Made by a program: the position numbers and the translations under genes. This document shows positions 26,045 to 34,698 of a stretch of DNA of 64,000 nt, piece by piece. The DNA is from Foliimonas ilicis (GTDB taxonomy: Bacteria > Pseudomonadota > Alphaproteobacteria > Rhizobiales > Rhizobiaceae). Within the stretch, counting starts at the first letter, position 1. Every line of letters begins with the position of its first letter. The notes below the pieces were generated by a model. The model saw nothing but the letters and a program-made list of their open reading frames with translations. It had not been told where the DNA came from and searched no databases. The stretch is from the NCBI RefSeq assembly GCF_039939195.1, contig NZ_JBDUUH010000003.1, positions 1 through 64,000 on the forward strand. Reading direction: 5' to 3'.

Positions 26045-27040
26045 TTACTCGCCCAGAACCTTGGGGCGATATTCGGCAAACAGACCCTCGCGCGGGAAGT
26101 CCTTGACGTTATCCTTGGTCACCAGCGCTGTACCGGCGTCAACGAACTTGGAGACTTCTTTCTTGGCGGCAGCTTCGCGCGCGACCTGAATGGTCACATC
26201 GCCGAGATACTTCGGATCGTTGAGGGCGGTAGCTATATAGTTTCCGCCATCGGCCATCACGCCGAGTGCTTCCGACAGGCCATCGACACCGGCAACCAGC
26301 ACGTCGTCGCGGTTGTTTTCCTGCAGAACCTGCATCGCTCCGAGCGCCATATCGTCGTTGTGGGCGTATATGACCTTCACGTCTGCATTAGCCTGCAGCA
26401 GATCCTGCATGGCGGTCACTGCGTTCGAGCGAATATATTCCGCATAAGGCCCTGCAACGATCGTATGGCCGGAGCCTTCGACAGCGCTGTGGAAGCCGTC
26501 GCGGCGATCCATCATGACTGCGCCACCGGCATCGCCCTGGATCTCGATGATCTTGGCTTTCTCGATGCCGTCAGTCTTCAGACGTGCAACAACCGCTTCA
26601 CCAACCAGCTTGCCCATCGCCTTGTTGTCACGGCCGATATGGGCGGTGACGCCTTCGCCGTTGATGCTGCGGTCGACGGTGATCACCGGAATACCGGCAG
26701 CGACAGCCGCTTCGAGCGAAGGCACGACGGCATCGGGATTGACCGGATTGATGATGATCGCGCTTACACCCTGCGTGATCAGATCCTGAATATCATTGTT
26801 CTGCTTGGAAACGTCGCCATTGGCGTCGAGAAACACCAGCGTATCGCCGCCTGCTTTTGCAGCAGCTTCGGCGCCATCCTTCAACTGAACGTAAAAGGGC
26901 GACTGCAACGTCACCTGGCTGAAGCCGATCTTGAGACCTTCGGCATTGGCTGTGGTTGCATAAAAGCCGAGACCGGCAGCCAGCGAGATCGCCGAAATGG
27001 CAATCGAAAATTTGGACATGAATGTACGGCGGCTGAGCAT
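26045..27040 (-). CDS. Sugar ABC transporter substrate-binding protein, RbsB type
   Basis: This 331-residue periplasmic sugar-binding protein begins MLSRRTFMSKFSIAISA, with a signal peptide cleaved near ANA-E; the Arg-Arg pair gives it a slightly Tat-like look. GLKIGFSQVTLQSPFYVQLKDG and VDRSINGEGVTAHIG are typical of pentose-binding proteins. The start at 27040 has GGGAGGA upstream; Met at 27019 is an alternative. It is the first gene of the operon running to 16414 and fixes its sugar specificity, which cannot be read directly. Confidence 0.9.
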   Translation of the reverse strand: MLSRRTFMSKFSIAISAISLAAGLGFYATTANAEGLKIGFSQVTLQSPFYVQLKDGAEAAAKAGGDTLVFLDANGDVSKQNNDIQDLITQGVSAIIINPVNPDAVVPSLEAAVAAGIPVITVDRSINGEGVTAHIGRDNKAMGKLVGEAVVARLKTDGIEKAKIIEIQGDAGGAVMMDRRDGFHSAVEGSGHTIVAGPYAEYIRSNAVTAMQDLLQANADVKVIYAHNDDMALGAMQVLQENNRDDVLVAGVDGLSEALGVMADGGNYIATALNDPKYLGDVTIQVAREAAAKKEVSKFVDAGTALVTKDNVKDFPREGLFAEYRPKVLGE

Positions 27041-27424
27041 TGTTTTCCTCCCAATGAACTCGATTTCCTCACCAAAACAACAAATGTGCAAATAATGCTC
27101 ATCTGCTGATCAAAGGTAACCAGACATTCGTCGAACTGTCAACGCGACCACCGGGCGAGGGTAAGGAAAAAGGCCGGAGGTTAAAATAATCATTCAGAAT
27201 CAAACGGATAACATTCATCCGCAATGTTTTCTGGGTTTGAAAGTCGTGCAATGTCCATTTCACACCGGGCGACTCGATTTGGGCGCAGGCTGCAAATGAG
27301 CAAAGGAAAGCCGGAGAAAAATGTGACGGACGCCCTACGGGGACTTCAGGATCCCTTGAGTGAGATCAGTTATTGAGCGACGTGAAATTCTTTGAAATCG
27401 ATGAAGGGTTGGCGTTCTCGCGTC
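27041..27424. promoter_or_regulatory. Intergenic region upstream of the SorC-controlled operon
   Basis: These 384 bases contain no convincing gene. They must hold the promoter of the 27040-16414 operon. An inverted repeat (27085-27101) near the start looks like its operator. The rest, towards the gguC stop at 27425, shows nothing I can identify. Confidence 0.5.
27085..27101. promoter_or_regulatory. Candidate SorC operator
   Basis: TGTGCA (27085-27090) and TGCTCA (27096-27101) form an inverted repeat with one mismatch around AATAA. It is 45-61 bp upstream of the binding-protein start. Its position suits the SorC protein encoded in the operon. Confidence 0.4.
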
Positions 27425-28429
27425 TTAAAGCGCGCGAACTTGAAGCAGTTTTTCATTGCCGCCGGTCGTCTCTACCGAGAGATGATTGCGCAGCGGCAGG
27501 CCGAAACCGGCAGCTTCGATCTCGAATTCGTCGCCGGGCTGCGTGTGCACGCCTTCGGCGAAAGACAGCGTGGCCGTGCCAAACATATGAACATGCACGT
27601 CGCCCGGCTGGCGGAAGATACCGTATTTGAAATGGTGATGTTCGAGATTGGCGATCGAGTGAGACATGTTCGCTTCGCCGGAGAGGAACGGCTTTTCGAA
27701 GATCACCTTGCCACCGCGTCTGATGCGCGACGTTCCGCGAATATCGTCGGGCAGCGCTCCGATGAGAATTTCGGGGCCGAAGGATGCCGGGCGCAATTTG
27801 GAATGCGCGAGATAGAGATAGTTCACGCGCTCCATGACATGATCGGAGAACTCGTTCGAAAGCGCAAAACCGATCCGAAATGGCGTTCCGTCGCGCCCGA
27901 TCACGTAGATACCGGCGATTTCGGGTTCTTCACCCGCATCATCGGCGAAGGCGGGGGAGGAAAGTGCTGCCCCCGGCGCGACGACCGCAGCGCCCGTGCC
28001 CTTGTAAAACCATTCCGGCTGAACGCCCGCCGTTCCGTTTGCAGGTTTTCCCTTTTCCAGCCCCATGCGGAACATCTTCATGGAATCGGTTAGCTGATCG
28101 GCATCCTGCACTGCCTTCTGGTGCATCTGGTCACGCGTGGCGGCTGACCCGAGATGGGTCAGCCCGGTTCCCGTCAGATGCAGATGTGCAGGATCGGGAT
28201 GGTGGATCGGCGAGAGCAGCCGCCCCTGGTCGTAGGCCTGATCGAGATCGACCGCCGCTCCGAAGCCCAGCCTGCCCACGTGGGAGGCAAGCCCCACGCC
28301 GTTTTCTTCCGCGCAGGCCATCGCCATATCGTAGATGCTTTTTGCGCCGCGCACCTCATAGGCTTCCGTCCCTTCACGCGCGACGACCGCGACCGTGCCA
28401 TCCGGCTTCCTGATTTGCGACAACAACAT
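27425..28429 (-). CDS. gguC: GguC-family (AraD1-type) fumarylacetoacetate hydrolase-fold protein
   Basis: This 334-residue protein of the FAH fold has the GguC hallmark HLTGTGLTHLGSAATRDQMH. The family is linked to 2-keto-3-deoxy-L-arabonate metabolism (AraD1) in comparative genomics and sits beside the ChvE-GguAB importer in Agrobacterium and Brucella. It would act in the cytoplasm on the sugar-acid product of imported pentoses. ATG 28429 is preferred, with GGAG 7 bp upstream; GTG 28432 is possible. The gene is 13 bp after gguB and is the last of the operon. Confidence 0.9.
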   Translation of the reverse strand: MLLSQIRKPDGTVAVVAREGTEAYEVRGAKSIYDMAMACAEENGVGLASHVGRLGFGAAVDLDQAYDQGRLLSPIHHPDPAHLHLTGTGLTHLGSAATRDQMHQKAVQDADQLTDSMKMFRMGLEKGKPANGTAGVQPEWFYKGTGAAVVAPGAALSSPAFADDAGEEPEIAGIYVIGRDGTPFRIGFALSNEFSDHVMERVNYLYLAHSKLRPASFGPEILIGALPDDIRGTSRIRRGGKVIFEKPFLSGEANMSHSIANLEHHHFKYGIFRQPGDVHVHMFGTATLSFAEGVHTQPGDEFEIEAAGFGLPLRNHLSVETTGGNEKLLQVRAL

Positions 28430-28442
28430 CACGTCGCTCCAC

Positions 28443-29648
28443 TCAAACCTTGTTTTTGTTGTAGACGTCGAAGATCACGGCAGCGAGCAGCACCAGCCCT
28501 TTAATGACCTGCTGATAGTCGATGCCGATGCCAAGGATCGACATGCCGTTGTTCATCACACCCATGATGAAGGCGCCGACCACGGCGCCGACGATCGTGC
28601 CGACGCCGCCCGACATCGACGCACCGCCGATGAAGACGGCTGCGATGACGTCAAGCTCGAAACCCAAACCGGCCTTGGGTGTTGCCGTGTTGAGGCGTGC
28701 GGCGAACACCAGCCCGGCAAGGGCTGCCAGCATGCCCATGTTGGCGAAGGTCAGGAAAACGAGACGCTCGGTACGGATGCCGGAAAGCTTTGCTGCCTTC
28801 TCATTGCCTCCGACCGCATAGATGCGCCGCCCGATTGTCGTGCGCCCGGTGATGAAGCTGTAAACCGCGATCAGCAGCGCCATAAGGATGAAGACATTCG
28901 GCAGGCCGCGGAATGTCGCCATCAAATAGCTCATATAGACGAGCGCCAGGAAGATAAGCGCATTCTTGGCTGCGAAGAAGGCGAAAGGCTCTTCTACCAT
29001 GCCGCTCTTCTGCTGGTTGCGGCGGGCGCGGACGCTGAGCCAGATCAACAGGCAGGCCACTCCTATGCCGACGGCCATCGAGAAGAGATTGATGCCGTCG
29101 CCGCCGAAAAAGTCCGGCACGAAGCCCGAAGACATCAACTGGAATTGCGGCGGGAAGGGCCCGACGGATTGTCCTGCGAGAAGCCAAAGCGTCAGCCCCT
29201 TGAACACGAGCATGCCCGCCAACGTCACGATGAAGGAGGGTATTCGGTAATAGGCGATCCAGAATCCTTGCGCGGCCCCGATGGCCGCCCCCACCGCCAG
29301 GCAGATGACGCCTGTCAGCACGAAATTCATGTCGTATTTGACGATCATCACGGCGGCCAGCGCGCCCACGAAACCAAGCACGGAGCCTACCGAAAGATCG
29401 ATATGGCCGCTGACGATCACCAGCAGCATGCCGACAGCCATGATGACGATGTAGCTGTTCTGCAGGATGATGTTGGTCAGGTTCACCGGCCGCAGAAGAA
29501 TGCCGCCTGTCGCGAACTGGAAGAAGAGTATGATCGCCACAAGCGCAAACAGAATACCGTATTCGCGCATATGGTTTCGGATGAAGCTGAAAGCGGAATC
29601 GCGCTCGGCCTGCCGTGTCCCCGCATGTCCCGTTGTCTGGTCCACCAT
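28443..29648 (-). CDS. gguB: Multiple-sugar ABC transporter permease GguB
   Basis: This 401-residue permease of the XylH type has about ten helices. The loop VIVSGHIDLSVGSVLGFVGA and the segment AAVFIGGASMSGGVGTI near the C-terminus are conserved in this class. It works with GguA and ChvE to import galactose, arabinose, glucose, xylose and similar sugars, as established for Agrobacterium. It starts 4 bp after the gguA stop. Confidence 0.95.
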   Translation of the reverse strand: MVDQTTGHAGTRQAERDSAFSFIRNHMREYGILFALVAIILFFQFATGGILLRPVNLTNIILQNSYIVIMAVGMLLVIVSGHIDLSVGSVLGFVGALAAVMIVKYDMNFVLTGVICLAVGAAIGAAQGFWIAYYRIPSFIVTLAGMLVFKGLTLWLLAGQSVGPFPPQFQLMSSGFVPDFFGGDGINLFSMAVGIGVACLLIWLSVRARRNQQKSGMVEEPFAFFAAKNALIFLALVYMSYLMATFRGLPNVFILMALLIAVYSFITGRTTIGRRIYAVGGNEKAAKLSGIRTERLVFLTFANMGMLAALAGLVFAARLNTATPKAGLGFELDVIAAVFIGGASMSGGVGTIVGAVVGAFIMGVMNNGMSILGIGIDYQQVIKGLVLLAAVIFDVYNKNKV

Positions 29649-29652
29649 ATCG

Positions 29653-31179
29653 CTATCCCCCCGACTTGATGATCATGGACATGATCTTTTCCTGTGTGGC
29701 CGTGGCTGACGGCAACTCGCCTACAAGCCTGCCCTTGTTCATGACGTAGAGCCGATCGGTTATGCCGAGTAGCTCGGGCATTTCGGACGAGATCACGATG
29801 ATCGACTTTCCTGCCGCCGCGAGATCCCGGATGATCGTATAGATTTCGAATTTCGCGCCGACATCGATGCCGCGCGTCGGTTCGTCCAGAATGAGAATGT
29901 CCGGATTGGCGAACAGCCACTTCGACAGAACCACCTTCTGCTGGTTGCCGCCTGAAAGGTTCACGGTCTGCTGTTCGATCGAGGAACTTCTGATGTTGAC
30001 GCGCTTGCGATATTCCTCGGCGACGGCACCTTCGCGCCGCTTGTCGATAACCATGTTCTTGGCGACCGCTTCGAGGTCCGCGAGGGGTATGTTGCGGCGG
30101 ATCGTCTGGTCGAGAACCAGCCCGTAGGTCTTGCGGTCCTCGGTTACATAGGCGATCCCTGCATCGATCGCTTGGGGAATGGTCGATACGTTCACCTGGC
30201 GTCCGTCGATCCACACCTCGCCGGAAATGTTGCGCCCGTAGGCACGGCCGAACAGGCTCATCGCGAGTTCGGTGCGGCCTGCGCCCATCAGTCCGGCGAT
30301 GCCCAGAACCTCACCCTTGCGCAGCGTGAAACTGGCATCGTCGACGACCTTGCGCGCCGTATCGATGGGATGGTGCACGGTCCAGTTGCGCACCTCCATG
30401 ACCGTGTCGCCGATTTTCGGATCACGCGGGGGATAGCGGTCGGAGAGGGGACGCCCGACCATGCCGCGAATGATCTCGTCTTCGCTTACGTCTCCAGTCG
30501 AGCAATCCAGTGTTCCCACCGTCGCACCATCACGCAGGACCGTTATCGAATCCGCGACCTTGGAAACTTCGTTCAGCTTGTGGGAGATAAGGATTGAGGA
30601 AATGCCGCGCTCGCGGAACTCGACCAGAAGTTCGAGCAGGGCATCGCTGTCCCTCTCGTTGAGCGAGGAGGTAGGCTCGTCGAGAATGAGCAGCTTTACT
30701 TCCTTCGAGAGCGCCTTTGCTATTTCGACGAGTTGCTGCTTGCCGAGGCCGAGATGAACAACCTTTGTTTCCGGCTTTTCCGAAAGACCGACGCGTGCAA
30801 GCAGCGTCGCCGTTCGCCGGCTGGTCTCGCGCCAGTCGATGATGCCGTGCTTAGCGCATTCATTGCCGAGAAAGATATTCTCGGCGATCGAGAGCAGCGG
30901 CACCAGCGCCAGTTCCTGATGGATGATGATGATCCCGTCGCGCTCGCTGTCATTGATGCCGGAAAAGGATTTGACCTCGTCATTGTAGACGATCTCTCCG
31001 TCATAGTGCCCGTGAGGATAGACACCGGAAAGCACTTTCATCAGCGTCGATTTGCCGGCCCCGTTCTCGCCCACCAGAGCGTGAATCTCGCCGCGTTTGA
31101 CCTTGAAGCTGACATTGTCCAGCGCCCGCACACCAGGAAATTCCTTGGTGATGCCGCGCATTTCGAGAATCGTGTCCAT
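29653..31179 (-). CDS. gguA: Multiple-sugar ABC transporter ATP-binding protein GguA
   Basis: This 508-residue duplicated ATPase has Walker A GENGAGKST in the first half and the degenerate GLMGAGRTEL in the second. Signature LSGGNQQKV and Walker B ILILDEPTRGID follow. ATG 31179 gives the family's usual N-terminus (MDTILEMRGITKEFPGVRAL). An upstream in-frame start at 31260 would add 27 residues encoded across the chvE-gguA hairpin and is rejected. Confidence 0.95.
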   Translation of the reverse strand: MDTILEMRGITKEFPGVRALDNVSFKVKRGEIHALVGENGAGKSTLMKVLSGVYPHGHYDGEIVYNDEVKSFSGINDSERDGIIIIHQELALVPLLSIAENIFLGNECAKHGIIDWRETSRRTATLLARVGLSEKPETKVVHLGLGKQQLVEIAKALSKEVKLLILDEPTSSLNERDSDALLELLVEFRERGISSILISHKLNEVSKVADSITVLRDGATVGTLDCSTGDVSEDEIIRGMVGRPLSDRYPPRDPKIGDTVMEVRNWTVHHPIDTARKVVDDASFTLRKGEVLGIAGLMGAGRTELAMSLFGRAYGRNISGEVWIDGRQVNVSTIPQAIDAGIAYVTEDRKTYGLVLDQTIRRNIPLADLEAVAKNMVIDKRREGAVAEEYRKRVNIRSSSIEQQTVNLSGGNQQKVVLSKWLFANPDILILDEPTRGIDVGAKFEIYTIIRDLAAAGKSIIVISSEMPELLGITDRLYVMNKGRLVGELPSATATQEKIMSMIIKSGG

Positions 31180-31245
31180 ATGGATCGCCGTCTTCTTCGC
31201 CGGAGTGACGCATATCGCGTCATCGCCGTTCGAAACCGGATTGGT

Positions 31246-31278
31246 GCAACCCGGACGCATGCAATGCGCCCGGGTTGC
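31246..31278 (-). terminator. Hairpin between chvE and gguA
   Basis: GCAACCCGG pairs with CCGGGTTGC, and inside it CGCAT pairs with ATGCG around a GCA loop, with one mismatch between the stems. It lies 9 bp beyond the chvE stop on the transcribed strand. It probably raises ChvE expression relative to GguA and GguB. Confidence 0.65.
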
Positions 31279-31286
31279 GGCAATTT

Positions 31287-32354
31287 TTACTCGACCTCGT
31301 TGGCTTTGTAGTAGCCGCTATCGACCAGAACCTCGCGCCAGTTGGCCTTGGTCACCGGTACGGGTTCGAGAAGGTAGGACGGCACAACCTTGACGCCGTT
31401 ATTGTAGGTTTCGGTGTCGTTGATCTCAGGCTTGGAGTCGGTCAGAACGGCATTGACCATGCCGACCGTGACGCGGGCGAGTTCGCGCGTGTCCTTGAAG
31501 ATCGTGGAATACTGATCGCCGCGCAGGATAGCCTTTACCGACGGGACCTCGGCATCCTGACCGGATACGATCGGCATTTTCATGTCGCCCGTGCCGTAGC
31601 TCACGCCCTTGAGCGAAGAGATGATGCCGATCGAGAGACCGTCATAGGGCGAAAGTACGCCATGCACCCGCTCGCTGGTGTAGTTTGCCGAAAGAAGGTT
31701 ATCCATACGCGCCTGGGCAACGGAACCGTCCCAGCGCAGCGTGCCGACCTTGTCCATGCCTGTCTGGCCGGACACGATCTTGATGTCTCCCGCATCGATC
31801 AGAGGCTGCAGAACCGACATGCCGCCGTTGTAGAAGAAGAAGGCATTGTTGTCGTCCGGCGAACCGCCGAAAAGCTCCACATTCCAGGGCTTCTCGTCGC
31901 CGAAGCGTTCTTTCAGGCCTTCAACCAGCGTATTGGCCTGCTGCACGCCAACCTTGAAATTGTCGAAAGTCGCGTAGTAGTCGACATTGGGGGTGTCGCG
32001 GATCAGGCGGTCATAGGCGATTACCGAAATGCCCGCGGCTTCCGCATTGGCGAGCGCGTTGGAGAGCGTGGTGCCGTCGATCGCAGCGATGACCAGCACG
32101 TTGACGCCCTTCGTAATCATGTTCTCGATCTGCGAAAGCTGATTGGGAATGTCGTCCTCGGCATATTGCAGATCGGTCTGGTAACCGGCTTTCTTGAACT
32201 GCTCGACCATGTTGTTGCCGTCCGAAATCCAGCGGGCGGAAGACTGCGTCGGCATTGCAATGCCCACGAATCCTTTTTCCTGCGCATAGGCCGGAGCGGA
32301 CAGAAGCATGGCCGTCAGGGCGGTCGCCGCGAGGGCGTATTTCATAAGGGTCAT
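31287..32354 (-). CDS. chvE: Multiple-sugar-binding periplasmic protein ChvE
   Basis: This 355-residue periplasmic binding protein has a signal peptide (MTLMKYALAATALTAML, cleaved near AYA-Q). The mature start KGFVGIAMPTQSSARWISDG is the ChvE/galactose-multiple-sugar signature. In Agrobacterium it feeds GguAB and also signals sugars to VirA; here only transport is supported. ATG 32354 has GGGAGG 5 bp upstream; Met at 32345 is less well placed. It is the first gene of the chvE-gguABC operon and diverges from a gbpR homologue. Confidence 0.95.
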   Translation of the reverse strand: MTLMKYALAATALTAMLLSAPAYAQEKGFVGIAMPTQSSARWISDGNNMVEQFKKAGYQTDLQYAEDDIPNQLSQIENMITKGVNVLVIAAIDGTTLSNALANAEAAGISVIAYDRLIRDTPNVDYYATFDNFKVGVQQANTLVEGLKERFGDEKPWNVELFGGSPDDNNAFFFYNGGMSVLQPLIDAGDIKIVSGQTGMDKVGTLRWDGSVAQARMDNLLSANYTSERVHGVLSPYDGLSIGIISSLKGVSYGTGDMKMPIVSGQDAEVPSVKAILRGDQYSTIFKDTRELARVTVGMVNAVLTDSKPEINDTETYNNGVKVVPSYLLEPVPVTKANWREVLVDSGYYKANEVE

Positions 32355-32488
32355 TATTTCCTCCCAGAAACTTTACGCACGGCCGACGACCGCACGCTCG
32401 GGCACACAGCGCCCACAACCGATCTCCTCCATCGGCACGCTATCGGTAGGACCCGAATGATATGCGCGTCAAATTTATATTGCGCAGC

Positions 32489-32514
32489 CCGATATACCAG
32501 TATTGATATATCGG
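32489..32514. promoter_or_regulatory. Palindromic operator between chvE and gbpR
   Basis: CCGATATA (32489-32496) is perfectly mirrored by TATATCGG (32507-32514) across a 10-bp spacer. The inner part also fits the T-N11-A pattern favoured by LysR-type proteins. It is in the divergent region, about 25 bp before gbpR, and is the likely GbpR site. Confidence 0.6.
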
Positions 32515-32537
32515 ATTTATGATTGCGAAGGTGTCCG

Positions 32538-33515
32538 ATGAATGATCGTTCCGAGTCCCGCATGGTTCCAAGCCGCGACAGGCTGCTGCGGCGCGGTCTG
32601 AAGCTTACGCATCTTCGGCTGCTGGCGACCTTGGCCGAAACGGGGAAGATCAGCGCGTCGGCTGCGCATCTTGCTATGTCACAGCCTGCCGCGTCACGTC
32701 TTCTGGCGGAACTGGATACGATTGTCGGGGCCGGGCTTTATCAGCGTCATCCGCGCGGGGTGGTGTTGACCGAGTTCGGCGAACGTTTCGCGTCCTGGGC
32801 ACAGAAGGTGCTGCGGGATCTCGATGCCGCCGACCGCGAAATCATCGAAATGGGCGCGGGCGATCGCGGTCTCGTCACGATCGGATCGGTGACTGGTCCG
32901 GCATTGGAGCTGGTGCTGCCGGTGTTGAGGCAAATCCGCGTCACGCATCCCGGCATCTCGGCAGACATCGTTGTCGATACGAGCGACCGCCTGGCCGAAA
33001 TGCTGCTGATAGAACGTGCTGACTTCTACATCGGCCGCATACCGCAGGATGTCGACCCGCGCGCTTTCCATGCCAACCTCATAGGTGAGGAACCGGTCAG
33101 CCTGATCGTGCGCGAAAATCACCCGCTGATCCGCTCAGGCAGCACCGCGCTGGTCGATTGCGTAATCTATGACTGGGTGCTTCAGGCGCCGAGCGGTTTG
33201 CTGCGGCATACGGTGGAAACCTATCTGCTGGAGCGCGGTTTCAATCTGCCGAACAGGGTGATCTCGACATCTTCGATGCTGATGACTCTGGCGCTGATTT
33301 CTCAGTCCAATGCGATCGCGCCGATCTCGCGCGCCGTGGCGGAGTTCTTCGGCGGCAGTGAAGGCATAGGCGGACGCATCGCGACCTTGCCGGTAGCCGC
33401 CGATCTCGTCGTCTCGCCATACTCTATCCTGCGTCCGGCCGGGCGCCCGCTTTCACCCGCATCGCAGATCGTCCACGATCTGATCCACGACCGGGCGATG
33501 GCGTCAGCCGGATAA
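32538..33515 (+). CDS. gbpR: LysR-family regulator, GbpR type
   Basis: This 325-residue LysR protein has an N-terminal winged helix (LTHLRLLATLAETGKISASA followed by AHLAMSQPAASRLLAEL) and a periplasmic-binding-fold effector domain. GbpR of Agrobacterium controls chvE expression in response to sugars, and this gene is divergent from chvE in the same way. ATG 32538 follows GAAGGTG; an in-frame TTG at 32523 is less likely. Its end overlaps the convergent LacI gene by 12 bp. Confidence 0.9.
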   Translation: MNDRSESRMVPSRDRLLRRGLKLTHLRLLATLAETGKISASAAHLAMSQPAASRLLAELDTIVGAGLYQRHPRGVVLTEFGERFASWAQKVLRDLDAADREIIEMGAGDRGLVTIGSVTGPALELVLPVLRQIRVTHPGISADIVVDTSDRLAEMLLIERADFYIGRIPQDVDPRAFHANLIGEEPVSLIVRENHPLIRSGSTALVDCVIYDWVLQAPSGLLRHTVETYLLERGFNLPNRVISTSSMLMTLALISQSNAIAPISRAVAEFFGGSEGIGGRIATLPVAADLVVSPYSILRPAGRPLSPASQIVHDLIHDRAMASAG

Positions 33516-34538
33516 TGCGGCTTCGGCGGGGCCGACAATGTGCTGCAGGCTTGCCGGGTCGCCGCCTGCCACCACGCCCATCACCGCGCGGGCCAGTTCG
33601 CGGCCTGCCAGCCGGAAATCTTCCTGCACGAGATAGAGCTCCGGCCTGAACCAGCGCAGGAGCTTGGACGATTGCTTGGTGATCACATCGGCGTCGTCGC
33701 CCAGCCGCTGCCCGGCTGCTTCGAGCCCGGCGACAAGTGCGAAGGCGGCGGTGCCGCTGGCGCAGACATATCCGTCCGGCCTGTCCGGACGACCCGCGAT
33801 AGAGGCAATGCGTTCGCGGATCAGCTCGATCGGTTCATCGATCGTAAGATCGCCGAGAGGAAATTCGGCGAGACCGGCTTCCCCAAGCGCCTCGATGAAC
33901 CCATTTCGCATATGTGTGTGGTAGGTCAGCATGCGCGGTGGCGGCAGCAACGCGATCTTGCGCCGCCCCTTCTGCAACAATTCGCGAACCGCCATGCGGC
34001 CATAGGCTTCATTGTCGAAATCGTGAAATGCATAGGACAGCCCGGCTGCGGTTCGCCCATGGGTGGCGAAGGGGAAGCCATGATCGACCAGATAGCGCAC
34101 GCGGGGATCGTTGGGTTCTATGCGAGAGATGATGATGCCGTCCGCCGAACCTGTTTCCACGACATAGCGCACCGGGTCCATCGGGTCGTTGCGGCTTGAA
34201 TAGGGCGTCACCACGAGATGGAAAGGCGTGTCGGCAATCTCGTCCGAAATGCCATAGATCATATCCGACACGAAGCCGGCCATATCGTCTTCCGTGTTGA
34301 GAATGAGGCTGATGACGTTGGTCCTGCCCGTTCGCAGTCGTATCCCGGCACGGTTTGGCCTGTAGCCCACCTGGCGCGCGACGAGCTGGACACGCTTGCA
34401 CGTTTCCTTGCTGATTTCTGGCGCGTCTTTCAATGCTCGCGAAACCGTCGTCACGCCCAAGCCTGTCATAAAGGCAATGGTTTTGAGGGTGGGGCGGTCG
34501 CCTCGTGTGTCGGGGCCGTCTGAAAGCGCGTCGCGCAT
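33504..34538 (-). CDS. LacI-family transcriptional regulator
   Basis: This 344-residue regulator has a LacI helix-turn-helix near residues 17-40 (LKTIAFMTGLGVTTVSRALK), a hinge ending VGYRPNRAGIRLRTGRTN, and a sugar-binding domain. It is divergent from the glucose-type importer at 34699. Two symmetric elements lie in the 160-bp gap, including a perfect 20-bp palindrome with the central CG usual for LacI operators. It probably represses that importer operon until the sugar is present. Confidence 0.93.
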   Translation of the reverse strand: MRDALSDGPDTRGDRPTLKTIAFMTGLGVTTVSRALKDAPEISKETCKRVQLVARQVGYRPNRAGIRLRTGRTNVISLILNTEDDMAGFVSDMIYGISDEIADTPFHLVVTPYSSRNDPMDPVRYVVETGSADGIIISRIEPNDPRVRYLVDHGFPFATHGRTAAGLSYAFHDFDNEAYGRMAVRELLQKGRRKIALLPPPRMLTYHTHMRNGFIEALGEAGLAEFPLGDLTIDEPIELIRERIASIAGRPDRPDGYVCASGTAAFALVAGLEAAGQRLGDDADVITKQSSKLLRWFRPELYLVQEDFRLAGRELARAVMGVVAGGDPASLQHIVGPAEAALSG

Positions 34539-34642
34539 TTTCGAATCCGTTCAAACTGAAACGATGCGATATATAGCTCCAAGCCGGTTTGAGAGCAAAT
34601 AAGTCATTGTTCAAAAAGCGATAAATTTTATCCTTGCGTATC

Positions 34643-34660
34643 GTTGCAAAGCTATGCAAC
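34643..34660. promoter_or_regulatory. Inverted repeat GTTGCA-N6-TGCAAC
   Basis: This is a perfect 6-bp inverted repeat just upstream of the 20-bp palindrome, in the gap between the LacI gene and its presumed target operon. It may be a second regulator site or part of the promoter region. Confidence 0.4.
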
Positions 34661-34665
34661 TCTGT

Positions 34666-34685
34666 AATCTGTAACGTTACAGATT
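34666..34685. promoter_or_regulatory. Perfect LacI-type operator
   Basis: AATCTGTAACGTTACAGATT is a perfect 20-bp palindrome centred on CG, ending 13 bp before the binding-protein start. Central CG symmetry is characteristic of LacI-family operators, and a LacI gene is divergent next to it. Confidence 0.8.
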
Positions 34686-34698
34686 TGGGAGGATATGC

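Noticed and set aside
26018..27109. 363-codon plus-strand frame opposite the ribose-type binding protein
   Set aside because: Shadow of a gene with signal peptide and sugar-binding motifs on the minus strand.
28395..29669. 424-codon plus-strand frame opposite gguB
   Set aside because: Its translation is strongly His/Asp-rich, typical of the complement of a membrane-protein gene; gguB is certain.
31275..32522. 415-codon plus-strand frame opposite chvE
   Set aside because: chvE on the minus strand is unambiguous and in a conserved operon.
13504..33515. Frameshifts or broken genes
   Set aside because: Every main gene reads through from start to stop at the usual family length; only the two edge genes are incomplete because of the window.
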